In this document: positions 1 to 13,300 of the stretch, piece by piece
Layout: every line of letters begins with the position of its first letter
Position numbering within the stretch: position 1 is the first letter of the stretch
NCBI RefSeq assembly: GCF_026642255.1
Contig: NZ_CP113264.1
Span: 4,898,001-4,962,000, forward strand
Length of the DNA: 64,000 nt
Origin: Streptomonospora nanhaiensis
GTDB lineage: Bacteria > Actinomycetota > Actinomycetes > Streptosporangiales > Streptosporangiaceae
Direction: 5' to 3'
Program-made: the position numbers and the translations under genes
Notes under the pieces: generated by a model
What the model was told of the DNA's origin: nothing
Databases searched by the model: none
Seen by the model: only the letters and a program-made list of their open reading frames with translations

Positions 1-3000
1 ACCTGGCTCGCCGACCACTTCCTGGGGACCCCTCCCCAGGGCGGACGGGGCGGCGGCCGCGCCCCCTCCCGACAGGAACGGCGTGACAACCAGTACCGCG
101 AGGCCATCGAGTCCACCTTCGACAACGACCGGGTGCAGCAGTACCTGCCGCAGATGGTCAACAGTTCCGCGCACATCCGGATCGAGATCCCCGGCAGCCG
201 TCCGCGCATCATGCAGATGTGGTCGGTCTCGACCGAGTACAGCCGCAAGGACTTCGCCCCCGGCCTGGCCGACTTCGTGCACAGCAACACCCTCGTCAAG
301 AGCGACTCCTCCGGCGTGAAGCACTCCACCGTGGCCTCCGGCTCGATCGGCGGCGGCTTCGGCATCTGGATCGACCTGCCCAACGGCAGGAGCATCCGGC
401 TCGACGTGCCCTTCGTGGAGTACTCGGCCACGTTCGAGAAGAGCACCGGGACCACCCTGAACACCTCGGGGACCAGCAGCCACGTCGTGCACGCCCCCTC
501 CGGCCACGCGGCCTACGACGTCAAGCGCGACTTCTACGTCCACATCCAGGGCGAGTCGCAGCCGCACCGCTTCGAGGCCGACACCGTCGAGATGCTCACG
601 GTCGAGGACGCCCGCCTGCTCAACGGCGAACCGTCCAAGGCCCCGACCTCGACCGACGGACCGGCCGTGCCGCCCCGGCCCCCGTTCCCGAACCTCGCGG
701 TGGACCACCCCACGGACCTGAGCGGGGCCACCGTACGCGGGTTCGGCCACGCTCCCCCGGCCCCTCCGGCGGACGACACCGCGACGACGGGAACAACAGG
801 CAACACCGACGCCACGAACACGACGGACACCGCCGGGAACGACGACGCCGACGGTGACACGCAGGCGCCCCCCTCACCGCAGCGCCCGTTCTACGACGAC
901 CTGGCGTACAACGTGCTCAGCGCCATCTCCGAGAAGCGCCCCGGCATGGTCATCCCGGACCTGGCGCGGACCGACAAGGACTACGCCGTCCGTCCCAGCC
1001 GCATGGACCCGGAAGGACCGCTCCGCAGCTTCCGCGAGCGCTGGGGCCTGCGCCGCAACGTGGACGTGGCCCGGGACAACACGCTCAAGGTCATCAAGGC
1101 GCTCTCCGAGTCCGGCCTCAAGAGCGGCGCGTCCGACCTGCCCGGCGACGGCATCCCGGTGCGTCTCAAGGAATCCGCCGTGATCGACCCGACGATGCTC
1201 CGGCGGGACAAGGGGTCCCGTCCCGACGCCGTGACCGTGCGCGTCTACGGCGACTTCGACCGCCTGGTGCACCAGTTCGACACGACCTCCAGCGGCGGCG
1301 CCCGGTTCGCGGGCTCGGCCGGCATCACGACCACGAAGGGGTCGAGCGTCAACCACTCGCTCGGCCTCAACGTGGGCGCGAGCGTGCGCACCGACGAAGG
1401 CGCCGACGCGCGCGGCGTCCCCAGGGTCCTGGGAAACCCCTCGGGTTCGCTGAACACCTCCCTGAGCACGGGCAAGGGCTCCAGCCAGGGCCTCTCCCAC
1501 AGTTCCGAGGAGACGGTCCTGTTCAGCGGGGACTCCGACGTGTGGACGTCCCGCACCCGCTTCACCGCGCGGCTGTTCGAGCACGACGACATCGGCATGG
1601 CGCGCGACGACCGGCCCCAGCGCGAACACGGCATCCCGCTCCTGGGGAAGGGGATGGACGCCGAGACCGTCCTCCTCACGCCCAAGATGCCCCCGATGGC
1701 CACGGACTCCCCGGCCACCGTGTCCGACCCGGCGGGCACGACCCGCGACGGCGACACCGCCACCTCCTCCGACGGTCAGGAGACGCGGAACACCCCCGCG
1801 ACCGCCGCGGACACCCGAGGTGAGGACTCCACGCGGACGGACACCTCCGGGGACACGGAGTCCGACACGACCGGCGGCCGGCAGCCGCTCACGCCCGAGC
1901 AGGCACGGGACATGATCCGCCGGAACTTCGTCCCGCAGACCACCCCCGGCGGTACGCCGGGCGGTGACCGGGGCGGCCGCTGGACCGTCATCCGGGACGG
2001 GGCCGTCCACACCTGGGGACGTCTGTTCGGCGAGAGTGCCCAGGTCGTCACCCCTCCCCCGAACACCACCGCGCCCCCCGCGGGCACCGTGACGACCACC
2101 GTCGCCGACGGCAACCGGGCGGTGGTCCTCTCCCCGCCGCCTTCCCCCGGCACCACCGCGGGAACCAACGACAACCAGGCCGTCGTCCTCTCCCCGCCGC
2201 CTCCCCCCGGCACCACCGCGGACACCACCTCCGGCACGACGCCGCAGACCGTTCCGGCGGGCGGCGACCGGAACGGGGACGGCGCCCCTGACAGTGGGCC
2301 CCAGCAGGGACCGCCGACCCTGAACCAGACCCGCGCCCAGGCGATCCGCGGCATCGGCGGCACCTTCGAGCGCGTCAACACCCACTTCGACACCGGCAGC
2401 CGGGGCATGCGCGGGCTGCTGGAGGAGACGTTCCGGACCTTCTCCGAGCCCCGCGGCGGCCTCTACGACGGATTCCGGCTCAAGCTCGACTCCTTCCTCT
2501 CCCAGTCGTCCGGAGGCGGCCGACAGTTCGAGAACCACCTGTCGGCGGAGGAACTCGCCACGAGCAAGAGCGCCACCACGCCGTCGGGCTCCCGTATCCG
2601 CCAGGAGATGAGCGGCGGTTTCCGGTCACCGCACGACGTCCGCGCCACCGTCGCCACCAAGGTCGAGATCGACACCGTCACCGACTTCCGCCCCGTCGAC
2701 GCCCAGATGCGGTGGAACGGCGGCACCGAGGTGTTCGTGTCCACCAACTCCTCCCTGACCGGCAGCGTCGGCCTCAAGTTCGGGGGAAGCGGGGGCCGCA
2801 ACCCGAACCCGCACCCCTCCGACGACTCCCTGCCCACCGAGGCCGTCCGACCGATCCCGCTGGTCGGCCCCTCCATCGCCCGCACGTTCTTCTCGCGCGG
2901 CACGTCGAACACCCAGGCGACCGCGTTCACGTCGTCCGTGCTGTTCATCCCGAACATCACCAAGGCGTACGCCTTCCGCGCCTCCGGCCACCTCACCCAG

Positions 3001-6000
3001 GCGATCGAGTTCGCGAAGAACTGGAGCATCGGGCCTCCCCTGAGCTGGAACACCCGGTTCCACGGGTGGACCGTTCCCGTCAAGGACCTGCTCTCGGGCT
3101 ACGTGCACTCCCGCGACGCGCAGCAGGCCGACCTGGTCATGGACAAGGCGACCCGCGACGGCGACAGGGTGGACCTGAGTCCGCAGCCCAACCCGAAGAA
3201 GCCCGACAACGCACAGGTGCGCCCCGGGTTCGAGGGCAGCGGCAGGCAGGTCCAGCCCGCCGACCCCGGGGCCGCCCTCCAGAACCTGGTGAACGACCTC
3301 GCCTCGAACGGGCTGGAGCTGACGGCCGGCGGCCGGGAGCTCCTTCTGCAGAAACTGACCACGCACCTGGGCCAGAACCCGGACTCCACCGTCCCGGTGC
3401 CGGTCAAGGTCCGCGCGCTGGGGCCGGAGCCCGGGCCGGACTCGGGGCCGCGACCCATGCGCTCGGCCTCCCCGGGCAAGGTCTACGTGAACCTGACCAG
3501 GGACCCGGAACGCACCGACGTCTCGTACGTCGGCCAGTCCGGCTACTACATCGAGTCGCACACGTGGAAGGCGACCGACGCGCACGCCCAGAACCGGGGG
3601 ACCGGAACGACGGTGGGCGCGGACGGCGTGCTCCTGCAGCCCCTCCCCTACGCCCAGGACGACCAGGGGTCGGACGGGCAGCCGGACCACCGCCCGCTGT
3701 TCGCCTCCCCCGCCGGAGCGGTGTCCTCGTCCACGCGCGACGGGAGCTCCACCGGGGCGTCCCAGGACGACGCCCACACCGTCGAACTGCACATGGACAC
3801 CCCGTACGCGAAGGTCCGCGCGGACACGACCCTGACCCTCACCCTCGAACTCGGCGAGCCCAAGGGCGGGGAGAACGGCAACCCCCCGCGTACGACCTAC
3901 ACGGGCACCGCGGACAGCGGGCGTGTCGAGACGATGTACCCGTTCGCGTACATGACCTTCGACCCCCCGGAGGCGCCCACCACGACCACCGCCGCGGAGG
4001 GGGACACGCGGGGAACCGGCGCCGACACGCTGTCGCCGCCGCCCGCCCCGACCGTCACCACGTCCACGGACGGCACCGGATCCACCGGAACGGCGCCGGC
4101 CGACCGGGACGCGCCCCCGGCCCCGGAGGGCGGCGACACCACCGGCGACCGGACGCGAACCGACACGCCCGGGAACGACCGGACCGCCGACGGCGACACC
4201 GCGCAGCGGTCCCCGGCCCCGATCTACGCGTCGGTGGCCGACGCTTTGCGTGCGTGGACCGGTGACGCGGGCCCCCGGCCGGGCACCGACACCGCCATCA
4301 CCAAGCCCGCCATGGTGCAGGACGGCGGGCAGGCGCTGCGCGACAAGGCCAACGTCGTCATCGCGCAGACCCTCGGCTGGAAGCCGCCCCCCGGCACCCC
4401 CGAGGGCGGGCAGCCCACCCGCGACACGGCGAACGCGGCGCGTGCCTACCTCGCGGACGCCTACGGCCAGGACCCGGTGTACAACGAGATCGACCACAGC
4501 CTCAGCGAGAGCGCCGTCAAGGCGGTGTACCCGTCGGCCTCGCACAACGCCGAGGGGGTGGAGTTCACGGACATCGGCCGCACCGAGTGGGGCGCCAAGG
4601 TCGTGCCGAGCAGCCGCGGGGCGAAGATCCTGGACGCGCTGCCGGGCAGCCAGCTCAGCGACTCCCGCGTCCACCCCCGGTCGAACAGCGCCGGCGACTC
4701 CCACGGCGGGGGCCGGGGCCGGGGCGGGGAGTTCCGCCCCGCCGGGCTGAGCACCGCGGCGGAGGGCATCCCCTACGACGGGCACGAGGGCACCTACACC
4801 GGCGCGCCGGGTGTGAACACCAGCTCGTCCCACGGGGCGGAATCGGGCTCCAACCAGGCGGTCAAGGGCTACCAGGAGTCCGACAAGCTCCGCCAGGGGC
4901 CCGTCTACCTCATCGAGTACGACGCCACCTGGGCGTTCGGCGCGGGCAGCAAGCTCAAGGCGCCCGCCGCCTTCCACCCGAACGACCCGAGCCTTCCGTC
5001 GACCCCGCTCCACAAACGGCCCACCCGCTGGGGCGTGGACGACGTCACGGTGAGGATGGCCGGCTGGTACTCGGAGTCCGACGCGATCGCGATGGGCTTC
5101 CTCACGCCGGACCAGGCGAAGGACATGGCCCCCGTCATGGACCGGCTCAACCGGGCGCGGGAGGAGTTCAGCGAGGCGGAGGCCGCGTACGCCGACACCC
5201 GGGCCCCGCTGGAGGGCCTGGCCGAGGGGTACGCCGCCGCCCCGGGCGACCGGAGCGCCGAGGACGCCTACAACGCGCAGGAGGACAAGTACAAGGAGGC
5301 GCTGTCCGATTTCAACGATCAGATCGACGCCCTGATCGAGACCGTGAACAACACGCGCACCACCCTGGAGGAGGCCGGGCAGGGGACGGACTCCGGGACC
5401 GCTCCCCCCGTGCGCACGGTGGGCGGCGACGGAGGCGAGGGGACGACCCGCGCACCGGCCCCCGACGACACGACCACCGGGGACACCGGGAACACGACAA
5501 CCACGACCACCGGGGACACCGGTGCCGCCACCACGACCACCGGCGGACCCCGGCCGACCGTCACGGTGACCCCGCCGGCCCCGGAGCCCACGGGCCCGGG
5601 CGAGGGCCTGGCCGACCGCTTCCTGTCGGAGCTGAACCTCCGTGCGCCGGAGTCGGACACCCCCGCGCCGGACTCCGACGGCTCCCGGAACCCCGAGGAC
5701 GGCCGGGAGCAGAACACCGGCACCGTGGACGCGCGGGTCCAGCGCGCCTCCGACGCCGCGGACACCGCGGTCCAGGAGGCCCATGACGCACGCGATGCCG
5801 CGAACGATCTCGCCACCACCCTGAACCGCGGCACGGCCGACCTCCGGAACGGCATCCGCCTCCTCACGGGCTCCGACGACGGAGCACCCGCCGCCGGGAC
5901 CGGAGGACGCGCCCCCGCGCCCGCAGCCGACGGCACCTCCGCGCCGGGGGCGATACGACAGGCACAGGACGCACGGACGGCTGCGGACACCGCGCACGAC

Positions 6001-7380
6001 AACGCCACCGCCGCCGACAACGACATCACCGCCACCCGGAACAACGCCACCGGAACGACGCCCGAGCCCCATCGCGGCGCCTTCTTCCAGCGGGTCGGGA
6101 CGGCAACCTCCGAGGCGGAGAACGCGGACACCGCCGCGACCGAGGCCCATGACACCGCCGACGGGCACGAGGACACCGTCGCCGAGATCGGGACGGACCT
6201 CAACGCGACCCCGCCGCGGTACCAGGCGCTCAGCACCGCCGTGGACGGCCTGTCCGGGCAGGACCGGGCCGCTGGCGGGGACCGGGCCGCCGGCGGGGAC
6301 CGGGCCGCCCAGGACGCGCGCGACCAGGCCGACAGCCTGATCTCCGACCTGGAGGGGATCGCCGATCGCGCCGACACCGCGCGGGCGGAGGCGGAGAGCA
6401 CCGCGACGGAGGCCGCCGCCGCGCAGACGGACGCCGACGCCGCGAAGACCAAGGCCGACCGGATGGCCGCGGACGCCGAGACCCTGCGGACCTGGGCCGA
6501 GGGGGTCAGCACCGAGGCCTCGACCCACCGGGACAGCGCGGATCGGGCCGTCCGGGACGCGCGGAACGCCGGGGCGGCGGCGCAGGGGGCCGCCGACGCC
6601 GCCAGGGAGGCCCGTGCGGCGGCGGACGCGGCGAGGGCCAGGGCCGACGAGGTGCGGACGGACGCCGCGGACGCGGCCGGGGACGCCGCCCGGGCCGAGG
6701 CCCACGCCCTCTCCGCACGCACCGCGGCGGACCTCGCGGCCCAGGCCGCCGCGAACGCCTCCCGCCCCTCCCCCGGAGGGCAGACGGCGCCGGGTACGAC
6801 CGGCAGGACCGACCCGACCGGCGGCGAGGGATCGAGCAGCGCCGGCCCCCGGGCAACGACGAACCCGCCGAACACGACCGACGGCTCCCGGGGGACCGCG
6901 GACCCGCGGGCGAACGCGGCGCGCCAGGCCGCGGAGGACGCGCGGGCCAGGGCCCAGGAAGCCCGGCGGACCGCCCGCGAGGCGACCGCGCTGGCCCAGC
7001 GGACCGCAGAGGACGCGAGGCAACTGGCCCAGCGGGCCGACCGCCTGCGCGCCCGGGCGGACGACGCCGGGCAGGCGGCCACCGACGCCGCCACGCGGGC
7101 CGAGGAGGCGCTGGAGACCGCCCAGGAGGTCAGGGACACCGCCGACGCGACCGTGAGGACCGCCGACCGTACCGCCGCCGACGCCCGTCGCGCGCACCAG
7201 GAAGCGCAGGAGGCCGCCCAGAAGGCGGAGGCCGCGGCCGAGCGTGCCGCCGAGGCCGCGGAGACCGCCCGGGAGGCCCGCGACGACGCCGAGAAGATCG
7301 CCGCCAGCGCCCGGAGGCGCATCACGAGCGTCCGTAACCTCCTGGAGAGGATCCCGGCGGCCGGGGGCCCGGTGCGGACC
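1..7380 (+). repeat. Direct repeat, copy 1 (left end truncated by the window)
   Basis: This is the first copy of a large in-frame duplication inside the giant gene. The window's first codons (TWLADHFLG) align with TWLADHLLG at 9025, so the offset at the start is 9024 bases, or 3008 codons. Similarity runs through all the beta-rich segments into the Ala-rich coiled coil and fades near 7380. Long stretches are nearly identical at nucleotide level, for example around 250-540 against 9270-9570, which suggests recent duplication or gene conversion. A short linker repeat of DRAAGG units lies at 6262-6309. Confidence 0.85.
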
Positions 7381-10300
7381 TCGTCCGAGGGCAGCGGCGA
7401 CAACCGCCGGTCGGGCGACAGGGACGGCTCCGGTACCGGCACCGGGGGCAGGGGCCGCGGAACGGACGGGGACGGCGGAAGCTCCTCGCGCGGAAAGGGC
7501 CGGGGCGGCCACGACATCATCGCCTTCCCCATGACCGAGGTCCCGAACCAACCGGGGAAATCCTCCCCGCAGGCCGCGTCGGACAGGATGGCCGAGGCCA
7601 TCCGCCTCGGGAAACTGGCCTCGGCGAGCATCAGGGACGCCATCAGCGGCTACCAGCGCGCCCAGGACCTGGTCGCCCAGACCCGCGAGGCCGAGAGCCA
7701 GGGCCGCCCCGACGCCGCCGACCTGCGCACCCAGGCCTACCAGGCACAGCGCCAGGCCAACGACGCCTACCGCGCCTACGACCACCTCGCCCAGATGCAG
7801 GCCGACCTGCTGCGCCCCGACGGCCCGACCACCGTCATGGCCGTCCTGGAGACCACCGGCGAGTCGAGCCGCGACCCCGGACCCGTCCCCCTCGGCGGAA
7901 CCAGCAGGGACATCCCCCTCGGCCCCCTCAACACCGACTCCCCCCTCACACGCGACGGCGGCCCGACCGACGACCGGAACACCACCGGGACCGACGACAA
8001 CCGGGACCCCAACCGGAGCACCCGGGAGGAGGCACCGCCGCCCCCGCCGGAAGGCGGACCGCGGCGCCTCACCTATGCCAGCGACTTCGTTCCGGACCGG
8101 GAGGGCCAGGCCTACGACCTGGGCTACCTGACCACGTCCACCCTCCTCGGACCGGACATGCTCTTCACCGAGCACCTGCACGGGTTCGTCGACGACGTCC
8201 TGGCCGGCACGCCTGACATGCCCGCCCCCGCACGGCGGGCGATCCTGGACGGCGTGGTCGACATCCTCGACAGGGAGGGACCCCGCCCCTTCCTCCGCGA
8301 GGGCGGGCACACCGTCAGCGCCACCCACAACGGGCAGACGTGGAGCGCCGACATCGACCTGCGCCCCGAGGACGGCGAGTTCTACCGCTTCGACATGCAG
8401 ACCCTGAGCGGCGGCGAGGACTCCAGGCGGCTGAGGCTCCACGGCGCCGGCCCCGGGGTGGACTCCAGCGAGAGCGGGTCACACGGCCAGGGCAAGACCG
8501 CCGCCTTCAAGGTGTCGGTGAACCCCTTGTACGTCGGCAGCATCGGCGGCAACGACGCGGGCCCGATCCTCTCCGGCGGCGGGCGCGGCGGCAAGAAGGT
8601 CCGGGGCACCTCCGGGTCCGCCTCGACCAGCGCCAACGCCGACACCGGCATCGAACTGCTCGGCCCCCTGACCCCCTACGTCGCCGACCTGCACATGAAG
8701 GCCTCCGTCACCGGCCCCGGCCTCACCTCCCCCCGTGTCCAGGAGGGGACCTCGCACAACGGGCTGAGCATGAACCTGCCCGGGGAGGTGGTCCCCTCCG
8801 ACGCACCCCGGCACATCGAGCCCAAGAACGGCCCGGCGGACGCGGACGGGAACCGCCCACCGGTGAACCGGCCGTTCATCGGCGCCGGCCACCCGCTCGA
8901 GATCACCCGCTTCTCGCCGGCATCGGACGGCGGGACCGACCGGGACACCGCGTCCGGTGACGGAGGGACCGACCGCAGCGGCAGCACCACCACGACGGGC
9001 GGCGGCCGGAAGGACACCCTGGGCACCTGGCTCGCCGACCACCTCCTGGGGCCCCGTCCCAAGGGGGGCCGGGGCGGCGGCCGCACCCCGTCCAAGAAGG
9101 AGCAGAGCGACGACCAGAACCGCACATGGATCGAGTCCACCTTCGACAACGACCGGGTGCTGCAGTACCTGCCGCAGATCTCCAACGGGTCCTCGCAGAT
9201 CCGGATCGTCTTCCCCACCGGCTCTTCCCGCCCTCCCCGCACCATGGAGATGTGGTCGGTCTCGACCGAGTACGACCGCAAGGACTTCGCCCCCGGCCTG
9301 GCCGACTTCGTCCACGGCAACACCCTCGTCAAGAGCGACTCCTCCACCGTGAAGAGCTCCACCGTGGCCTCCGGCTCGATCGGCGGCGGCTTCGGCATCT
9401 GGCTCGAACTGCCCAACGGCAAGAGCATCCGGCTCGACGTGCCCTTCGTGGAGTACTCGGCCACGTTCGAGAGGAGCACGGGGACCACCCTGAGCACCTC
9501 GGGGACCAGCAGCCACGTCGTGCACGCCCCCGCCGGCCACGCGGCCTACGACGTCAAGCGCGACTTCTACGTCCGCCTCGACGGCGAGGAGGCGCACCGC
9601 TTCGAGGCCGACACCGTCGAGATGCTCACGGTCGAGGACGCCCGCCTGCTCAACGGCGAACTCCCCAAGGTCCCGACCTCGACCGACGGGCCGACCGCGC
9701 CGCCGCGGCCCCCGTTCCCGAACCTCGTGGCGAACGGCCCCACGGACAAGCTCACGGACCTGAGCGGGGCCACCGTGCTCGGGTTCGGCCAAGCTTCCCC
9801 GGTCGCCTCGGAGAACCACGGCGAAGCGACGGACGGCACCGACACGACCGGCACCACCGCGGACACGGGTGTCGCGGACACGGCAAGCACCACCGGGGAC
9901 GACGACGCGGATGCCGGCCCCCCGAAGCCCGACGCACCGCAGCGCTCGTTCTACGACGACCTGGCGTACAACGTGCTCAAGGGCATCGCCGAGAAGCACC
10001 CCGGCATGGTCATCCCGGACCTGGGGAGGACCAGGAAGAACTACGCCGTCCGCCCCAGCCACATGGCGCCGGACACGGTCCGCAGCTTCCGCGAGCGCTG
10101 GGGTTTCCGCCGCAACGCGGACGTGGCACGCGAGAACACCCTCAAGGTCATCAAGGCGCTCTCCGAGTCCGGTCTCAAGAGCGGCGCGTCCGCCCTGCCC
10201 GGCGACGGCATCCCGGTCCGCCTCCAGGAAACCGCCGTGATCGACCTGACGACGCTCATCAAGGACAGGGGCCTGCGCCCCGACTTCGTGACCTTGCGCG

Positions 10301-13300
10301 TCTACGGCGAGTTCGACCCCCTGGTGCACCAGTTCGACACGACCTCCAGCGGCGGCGGCCGATTCGGGGGGTCGGCCGGCATCACGACCACGAAGGGGTC
10401 GAGCCTCAACCACTCGATCAGCACCACCGTGGGCGGCAGTGTGCGCACCGACGAAGGCGCCGACGCGCGCGGCGTCCCCCGGGTGCTGGGGAACCCGGCG
10501 GTCGCGCTGCTCACCTCGTGGGGCACCGGCAAGGAATCCGTGCAGAGCCTCTCCCACGGCTCCGAGGAGACGGTCCTGTTCAACGGGGACTCCGACGTGT
10601 GGACGTCCCGCACCCGCTTCACCGCGCGGCTGTTCGAGCACGACGACATCGGGATGGCGCGCGACGACCGGTCCCAGCGCGAACACGGCACCCCGCTCCT
10701 GGGGGACGGGTTGGACACCCACACGGTCCTCCTCACGCCCAAGGTGCCCCCGACGGCCTCGGACTCCCCGGCCACCGTGTCCGATCCGGCGGGCACGACC
10801 CCCGACGACGGGACCGGGGGGCGGGAGGGGCGCACCCCCGAGACCACCGCCGACACCGGGGGAGAGGACTCCACGCGGACGGACGCCTCCGGGGACACGG
10901 AGTCCGACACGACCGGGGGCCGGCAGCCGCTCACATACGACGAGTCGCGGCGCATGCTCCGCGGGGACTTCGTCCCGCGGCCCACCCCCGGCGGTGACCG
11001 GGGCGGCCGCTGGACCGTCATCCGGGACGGGGCCGTCCACACCTGGGAGCGCCTGGTCGGCGGAGGCTCCGAGACCGTCACCCCTGCCCCGAACACCACC
11101 GCGCCCCCTGCGGGCACCGTGACGACCACCGGCACCGTGACGACCACCGGCGCCGACGGCAACCAGACGGCGGTCCTCTCCCCACCGCCTCCCCCCGGCA
11201 CCACCACCGACACCACGACCGCAACGGCACCGAACACCACCGCGCCCCCTGCGGGCACCGTGACGACCACCGGCACCGTGACGACCACCGGCGCCGACGG
11301 CAACCAGACGGCGGTCCTCTCCCCACCGCCTCCCTCCGGCACCACCACCGACACCACGACCGCAACGGCACCGAACACCACCGCGCCCGGAGGCGAGCGG
11401 GACGGGGGCACCACCCGGGACAGTGGGCCCCAGCAGGGCCCTCTGCCCCTGAGCCAGACCCGCGCCCGGGCGATCCGCCGCATCGGCGGCACCGTCGAAC
11501 GCGTCAACACCCACTTCGACACCGGCAGCCGGGGCATGCGCGGGCTGCTGGAGGAGACGTTCCGGACCTTCTCCGAAACGCGCAGCGGTCTCCACGACGG
11601 ATACCGGCGCAAGCTCGAGTCGTTCCTCTCCCGGGCGTCCGGGAACGGTCTGCGGTTCGAGAACCACTCGTCGGCGGAGGAGCTCGCCGCGAGCAAGAGC
11701 GCGGCAACGTCCTGGGGCTCCCGGATGCGCCTGGAGATGAGCGGCGGTCTCTGGTCACCGCACGACATCCGCGCCACCATCGCCACGAAGGTCGAGGCCG
11801 ACGAGGTCACCGACATGCGCCCCGTCGAAGCCCAGATGCGGTGGGGCGGCAGCAGCGAGACGACCCTGTCCACCACCACCTCCCTGACCCGCAGCGTCGG
11901 GCTCAGGTTCGGAGGCAGCGGGGGCCGCAACCCCAACCCGCACCCCTCCGACGGGTCCCTCCCCAACGAGGCCGAGCGACCGATCCCGCTGGTCGGCCCC
12001 TCCCACACCCGCACGTTCTTCTCCCGGAGCACGTCGAACACCCGGGCGACCGCGTTCACGTCGTCGGTGCTGTTCATCCCGAACGACACCAAGACGTACG
12101 CCTTCCGCGCCTCCGGCAAGCTCACGCAGGCGATCGAGTTCCTGAAGAACTGGAGCATCGGACCGACCCTGACGTGGAAAACCCTGTACCTCGGGTGGAC
12201 CGCTCCCGTCAAGGACCTGCTCGCCGGCTATGTGCACTCCCGCGACGCCCATCAGGACAAGCTGGTGCAGGACCGGGCGGTCCGCGACGGCGACAAGGTG
12301 CACCTGGGCGCACAGCCCAACCCGAAGAAGCCCGACAACGCCCGGGTGCGCCCCGGGTTCGAGGACAACGGCAGGCAGCTCCATCCCGCCGACCCCGGGG
12401 CCGCCCTCCAGAACCTGGTGGACGACCTCGCCTCGAACGGGCTGGAGCTGACGAAGCAGTCGCGCGAGAACCTGCTGCAGAAACTGACCACGCACCTGGG
12501 CCAGAACCCCGACTCCACCGTCCCGGTGCCGGTGGAGGTCCACGCGCTGGGGTCGGAGTCCGGGCCGGACTCGAAGCCGCGGGCGCAGCACTGGAGCACC
12601 GAGGCGAAAGTCTTCGTGAACCTGACCAGGGACCCGAAACCGGCCGAGGTCTCGTACCCCGGCCAGTCCGGCTACTACATCGAGTCGCACAAGTGGACGC
12701 AGACCCAGGCGGGTTCGCAGACCAGGGGGACCGGGAACTCGTCGAGCCTGGACGGTGTGCTGTTGCAGCCCACCTCCTACCCCCAGGACGAACAGGGGCC
12801 GGACCAGCAGCCGGGCCACCGCCCGCTGTTCGCCTCCCCCGCCGGAGCGCTGTCCTCCTCCACGAACGACAGCCGCACCTCCGGGGAGTCCCGGGACGAC
12901 ACCCACACCGTCGAACTGCACCTGGACACCCCGTTCGCGAAGGTCCGCGCGGACACGACCATGACCCTCACCCTCGAACTCGGCGCGCCCAAGGGAGGGC
13001 GGAACGGCAACCCCTCGCGCGCGGTCTACACGGGCGAGGCGGACAGCGGACAGGTCGACACGCTGTACGCGTTCGCGTACATGGACTTCGACCCCCAGGC
13101 GGAGACCACCACGGACACCGTCACGGAGGGGGACACGCGGGGAACCGGCGCCGACCTGCTGTCGCCGCCGCCCGCCCCGACCGTCACCACCTCCACCGAC
13201 GGCGCCGAATCCACCGGGACCGACCGGGACACCCCCCCGGCCCCGGAGGGCGACGACACCACCGGCGACCGGACGCGAAACGACACCACCGGGGACGACC

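Noticed and set aside
2626..8442. Very long minus-strand frame (over 1900 codons) opposite the first giant gene, and similar long antisense frames elsewhere
   Set aside because: Antisense frames stay open because of the third-position GC bias of the real gene. The products are Gly/Arg/Val-rich without domains or ribosome sites.
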